Shown piece after piece: positions 61,420 to 64,000 of a stretch of DNA of 64,000 nucleotides. Every line of letters starts with the position of its first letter. Positions within the stretch are counted from its first letter, which is position 1. The position numbers and the translations under genes are program-made. This DNA comes from Avena insularis (taxonomy: Eukaryota; Streptophyta; Magnoliopsida; Poales; Poaceae): positions 261,125,480-261,189,479 of the forward strand of contig CM042687.1 in the NCBI GenBank assembly GCA_023614405.1, given 5' to 3'. The notes beneath the pieces are model-generated. The model saw only the letters and a program-made list of their open reading frames with translations. It did no database searches and was not told where the DNA came from.

Positions 61420-62014
61420 CCGTCGAGTTGACCAAGGTTTAGAGTAGGAACGATTGGAGTATGGAAGAAGAAGAATAACCCATACAAGAAATTTTATTTA
61501 GAAAACAGGTTTTTATTAGCTAAGGTAATAAACCATACAAGATAGCAAACAATTTGTCGCATCTATATTTAGCGAAATCTTATTCGGGTTTGGTTCCTAA
61601 TAGGTCACTTGGAATCTTCGAGGCTTCGAGTCTTCAAAAGTCTTCGTGCTCTTGATAGTCTTCATGTTCTTCATAATCTTCAATCTTTCGAGTTCTTTAG
61701 TTAATAACATTGACTTAAGGCCTTTGAAGTCTTTAATCTTGTCTTGGAACATCCTTCATGGAGGTCTTCAAGTACCAACTTAATCGAAACATTGAGATGA
61801 TCTTGTTTGAAAAGGTAATCTTGAGAAAAGTTTCTTCTTGAAGTGTGTAGTGGTCATTTTCTAATGTTGAAAAGAAGAGACTTAAATTTTAAAACCCCAA
61901 AGGTAGATGATGAGAAGTACGAGAGTTTTTTGAAATAACTTAGAAAATATTTGTCCTAAGGTTTTTCCATGTCTAGGGTCACGATCTACAGTCAACTTAT
62001 GCTCTGATACCATC
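61420..62014 (-). other. T10 leader between primer site and gag
   Basis: No gene. About 61600-61770 holds many imperfect AAGACT/GAAGAC copies on the minus strand (plus strand GTCTTC, AGTCTTCA), like the T7 leader. The frame at 61882-62079 crosses the LTR boundary and is not a gene. Confidence 0.6.
62001..62012 (-). promoter_or_regulatory. Primer binding site of T10
   Basis: GCTCTGATACCA on the plus strand is TGGTATCAGAGC on the minus strand, two bases from the 5' LTR. Confidence 0.92.
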
Positions 62015-64000
62015 TGTAGTGACCTCGGATCAAGTAAGATCCTAAGTCCCTGTGAATAACATGCTAGTCCCTGGATCAATAGCTAGCACTCACAGTCGAT
62101 GAAATATCATGTAAAACACAAGTCTTTATTACATGAATCGAATAATCCAGAGTTTACATTATTACAACAAAAGCGATATAAATACAACTTGGAGTCCCAT
62201 CAATTCCACAGGCAGGTTGAGTGAAGACCCGCGATCCTAGCGCACCTTTCAAAGATCTCCGAAATTCTGCACATGAAACATGCAGCCAACAAGTTGGGTG
62301 AATACTTTGAATGTATTGGCAAATTATACCAAGGAAGGAAAGACTAACTCTACATGCAAGGCTAGTTTAGGCTTTGGAGTTCATTTGCATCAAGCTAATT
62401 TTCTCTAAGTATGGAGAAAAGAGAGGGAGAGTTTTACCCCACTTTGTAAACATTTGCTTAGATAAAATAGGGTCAAATGGCACACGAGGATATTACTCAC
62501 CAAGTGTCCAAACAACCAAACACTTGGATATTACGCACCAAGCGTCACTTGGATATTACACACCAAGTTCCCAAATTCCCACCCATTAGCGATATTACGC
62601 ACGCCATGGGGTTTCAAAACTTTGTTTTAGAAAAGAGAGAGGAAGATCCTTCAGAGGCTCCATCCTTCAGATGCTCAATGTTGTTCTGTTTCTGTGAAAA
62701 CGGCTGATCGATCAGTTGCAATACTCTCGATAGTTTGTGCACTTTACCCACAATCCATGATCAAGTCCTTTTACAGACGAGACCATGGCGAGGCTTTCCC
62801 TTAGTAGCCCCTCTACCTTCCGGATCAAACCGTGCCAAGAACCTCCAAATGTTGGTACCCAGGTGAGGTTTCCCACTAAGTACTAGGCCAAGACAGAGCC
62901 CATAATGTATTGTGGTTGCACTGGAAGCTTCTGAATTCTGAAACATGGCAGACTTCTTTGATTCCTGGGCGGCCGTCCTCCACCAAAATCTCACTCGTTG
63001 ACCCGACAACCATTCCGCCCAGAAGAAAACTTAGTTTTATTTTGAAGTGGATTTGAGAAGAAAAGTTTGCTCTAGGGAGCCTTTATACTTAGAAAATTCT
63101 TTGTCTTTCGAACCCCCCAACGGTACTTTGTATATATAGCATAGCAAGCAATACTTAGCAAAAACAGGGGTAACCTATTAGGAGGGAAAATCCTAAGTAT
63201 AGAGCTACTCATGGCATACTACAAAATCATCGCACTTGCAAAATAATACTAAGGAAAAATTCTACTAGAACATCCTACACATGCATACTACAAAATTTTG
63301 AAGATCACATGCATAGAATCAAAAGTGGGGCAAAATTATGAACAAGTGGTGTAACTTGCCTTATGTTGATAATATGGGTGTTGATTGTATTTCTCCGCAG
63401 CAATCGCACTCTCCGAACAATCTAATACGAGGACAAGGTAGTTCCAATCAAAACAATTGCAAACATAGCAAACACAACAAGGATGATCGAAAACATGCAT
63501 GATGATTTAACATTACACAATGGGTATAATTAGTTTTATGAACATTAATATATCATGTGATGCATGTATGAGTTCATTTAATGCAATAGGGTACTTGTTA
63601 TTAATAATTACTTGTCGATATGAGGTTTTTGATAGTTCTGTTGTAACGCCTGTTCTAACTGTAGAATTAAATTTGTTTCTTGGGTTTACTGGATAGAGGA
63701 CGTTAATACGAACCAGTAGGCATTGGATTCACCCTAATCGGAGTTATAGATCTTTTTATATGATTTAAATAGTGTTTAATGGGTTTTAAATGATTCATAC
63801 AGTTTCTGTTGCCTAAAAATCAAACAAAAATTATATCTGTAATCTCCACGGAATTGTGATTTCAGGGACATATTATTTGTAATTTTCTGAATAGTATTTA
63901 TTTCCTTATGAATTTATTACTCTAAATAGGCCATTAAACCATTTAAACCTTCACGGAAAATCCTTACAGTAAAATGCTAAACTAATTGCATATTGATGAT
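62015..64000 (-). mobile_element. T10 5' LTR (right copy), cut by window end
   Basis: The first 1986 bases match the left copy 55035-57020 almost base for base, including the U5 hairpin and the palindromic sub-repeats. About 1.9 kb more is expected to the right, followed by the T10 target duplication and the remaining T9 LTR. Confidence 0.92.

Noticed and set aside
55394..63009. Duplicated small frames (55394-55726 and 62374-62707; 55781-55966 and 62761-63009)
   Set aside because: They are the two LTR copies of T10; small indels change the frames between copies.
1..64000. tRNA or rRNA genes, CRISPR arrays, bacterial operons, MITEs of Stowaway type
   Set aside because: No cloverleaf with A and B boxes, no regular spaced repeats, and no CTCCCTCCGT-type termini were seen. 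The tRNA-like strings are only 12-base primer binding sites.

Overview
This window is transposon DNA from a large-genome grass. I see no host protein gene, tRNA, rRNA or CRISPR array. The repeat families look like Triticeae (wheat, barley, rye or Aegilops): a Maximus/Inga-like Copia LTR, an Athila-type gag of the Sabrina/Fatima/WHAM kind, and Tekay-type Gypsy elements with TGTNACATCCC termini. The family names come from memory. The element boundaries come from the sequence: LTR pairs, TG...CA ends, 5-bp target-site duplications (TSDs), primer binding sites and polypurine tracts.

I use labels T1-T10. The oldest layer is T1, an Athila-like Gypsy element now split into 8753-11760 and 46826-47235. 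Three elements lie in or against T1. T2 is a minus-strand Gypsy LTR (6439-8752). T4 is a Tekay chromovirus (11761-46820, TSD GCTGA). T9 is a Copia element (47236 to at least 55034, target site GTTCT). Each of these was then hit again. T3 is a Gypsy element with 3.9-kb LTRs and an 857-bp non-coding interior; it sits in T2 and runs off the left edge (1-6438). T4 contains T5, a 6.1-kb solo LTR (13880-20023, TSD GTTAT); T6, a 413-bp minus-strand solo LTR (30144-30556); T7, a minus-strand element with long LTRs and 836 bp of interior (22213-30141, TSD TATGC), which sits inside T6; and T8, a Copia element (34706-42854, TSD TGCAT) inside the T4 integrase. T10, a minus-strand Gypsy element with 3.9-kb LTRs (55035 to the right edge), sits in the 3' LTR of T9. 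Nesting reaches four levels: T1 > T4 > T6 > T7.

Coding capacity is broken everywhere. T4 keeps recognisable gag, protease, RT, RNase H, integrase and chromodomain, with frameshifts. It also has an extra reading frame upstream of gag that appears to hold a GT-AG intron. T9 keeps one nearly continuous pol frame with nine stop codons. T8 pol is shredded although its LTRs are still close. T3 and T7 carry no coding sequence, and T10 carries only a decayed gag. T3, T7 and T10 nevertheless keep the same cis signals as T4: TGT...CATCCC or similar termini, a Met-tRNA-type primer site, a perfect palindrome 18-19 bases before the LTR, and a hairpin near the LTR 3' end. The palindrome arms differ between families but always match each other. 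The simplest reading is a group of parasitic Gypsy elements that keep a shared set of cis signals and are mobilised by Tekay-type proteins supplied from elsewhere.
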